Source: Flagellimonas algicola (GTDB lineage: Bacteria; Bacteroidota; Bacteroidia; Flavobacteriales; Flavobacteriaceae). Taken from it: a stretch of 64,000 bases of DNA. The position numbers and the translations under genes were made by a program. Positions 63,717 through 64,000 of the stretch are shown here, piece by piece. A model generated the notes under the pieces. The model was not told the DNA's origin. It worked only from the letters and a program-made list of their open reading frames with translations, and did no database searches. Position 1 is the first letter of the stretch; every line of letters begins with the position of its first letter. The stretch lies in assembly GCF_005937185.1 (NCBI RefSeq), contig NZ_VCNI01000001.1:430657-494656 (forward strand). The letters are read 5' to 3'.

Positions 63717-64000
63717 CTATGGGGTAATTATGTTTCTGCTGGACTGATATGCCATTCCTTTCACAAACCCCAGTCCAACCAAGCCCAATGCAATCATTGC
63801 TAGAACCAGTGTGCTTTTTGCAGTACTGTCGGATTCCAATGATACATATTCAAATACGGGGAGATTCTTGTAATCTTGACTGGAAAAGGGTTGATTGTTG
63901 TAGAGGAACGGCAGTAAATGCTGTCGCCAAGTTTCTGCAAAGGCCGTTACTTGCTTTCTATAACTTTCATAATCCCTTGTTGAAGTTCCTGCCAATGCGT
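63717..64000 (-). CDS. C-terminus of a probable DUF3526 ABC-2 type permease (partial)
   Basis: Only the last 94 codons are in the window; the frame is open to the right edge and continues upstream. The text ALAGTSTRDYESYRKQVTAFAE, a W/R-rich helix, then LPVFEYVSLESDSTAKSTLVLA and a last membrane helix (LVLAMIALGLVGLGFVKGM) match the C-terminal part of DUF3526-type ABC permeases that follow an ABC ATPase. No start codon should be inferred from the TTG at 63995. It is co-transcribed with DUF5916. Confidence 0.6.
   Translation of the reverse strand, partial: ALAGTSTRDYESYRKQVTAFAETWRQHLLPFLYNNQPFSSQDYKNLPVFEYVSLESDSTAKSTLVLAMIALGLVGLGFVKGMAYQSSRNIITP

Noticed and set aside
63717-63995. Complete 92-codon gene starting at TTG 63995
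   Set aside because: The frame stays open to the window edge and the text matches the interior and C-terminus of a larger permease.

Overview
The window looks like a chromosomal segment of a marine-type member of the Flavobacteriaceae (Bacteroidota). Supporting signs are a SusC/SusD pair with an ECF sigma/FecR regulator, a type IX secretion C-terminal domain, repeated TAnnTTTG -7 promoter elements, families confined largely to Bacteroidota (DUF4834, DUF5916, BatA-type proteins, the orphan family at 42943-44400), and AT-rich DNA with short gaps. I saw no rRNA, tRNA, CRISPR array, IS element, integrase or prophage. The genus cannot be fixed from the sequence alone.

Layout. 1-10481: prfB (runs off the left edge, with its programmed frameshift intact), a secreted zinc metalloprotease, threonine aldolase, YbaB/EbfC, a lipoprotein oligopeptidase B and a secreted GH2 beta-galactosidase. 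10545-15782: a cysteine-synthase-like enzyme followed by an alpha-oxoamine synthase, together a good candidate for cysteate/capnine (sulfonolipid) synthesis; then a DUF2059 protein, a GNAT-like acyltransferase and a beta-barrel protein with a lysine-rich tail. 15868-21313: a tight operon of DUF4834, YfhO, a GT4 glycosyltransferase and a flippase. 21363-23827: an extremely basic secreted protein and an acidic-linker T9SS cargo protein. 24136-29163: uvrA, an ECF sigma factor with a 47-residue companion, a cysteine-free endonuclease III and a Bcp peroxiredoxin.

29308-42931 is the most unusual accessory locus: ECF sigma, FecR, SusC with an N-terminal signalling domain, SusD, then three tightly packed genes for a large FG-GAP/UnbV lipoprotein, a vanadium-haloperoxidase/PAP2-type lipoprotein with a complete active site, and a second FG-GAP/UnbV protein with a C-terminal membrane anchor. 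No glycosidase, sulfatase or peptidase accompanies it, so the imported substrate is unknown.

42943-49925: a Bacteroidota orphan family, an MBL hydrolase, a coiled-coil membrane protein, then a minus-strand operon of a BatA/VWA membrane protein, a dihydroorotase homologue that has lost its metal-binding histidines, a small membrane protein and an esterase. 50262-56021: GT2 fused to a Rossmann-like domain, a beta-propeller protein, an SGNH hydrolase, a small membrane protein, a chloramphenicol-acetyltransferase homologue, a secreted protein of unknown function and an S10 carboxypeptidase. 56160-64000: a Tat-exported Gfo/Idh/MocA oxidoreductase, an aldo/keto reductase, a TIGR02757 protein, a LolD-like ATPase, msrA, folE, a small membrane protein, a DUF5916 outer-membrane protein and the end of a probable DUF3526 ABC permease.

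Two intergenic islands (23981-24122 and 49992-50240) share the same short degenerate repeat modules and explain the only gene-free stretches of about 300 bases. All functional statements rest on reading motifs by eye; no database search was run.
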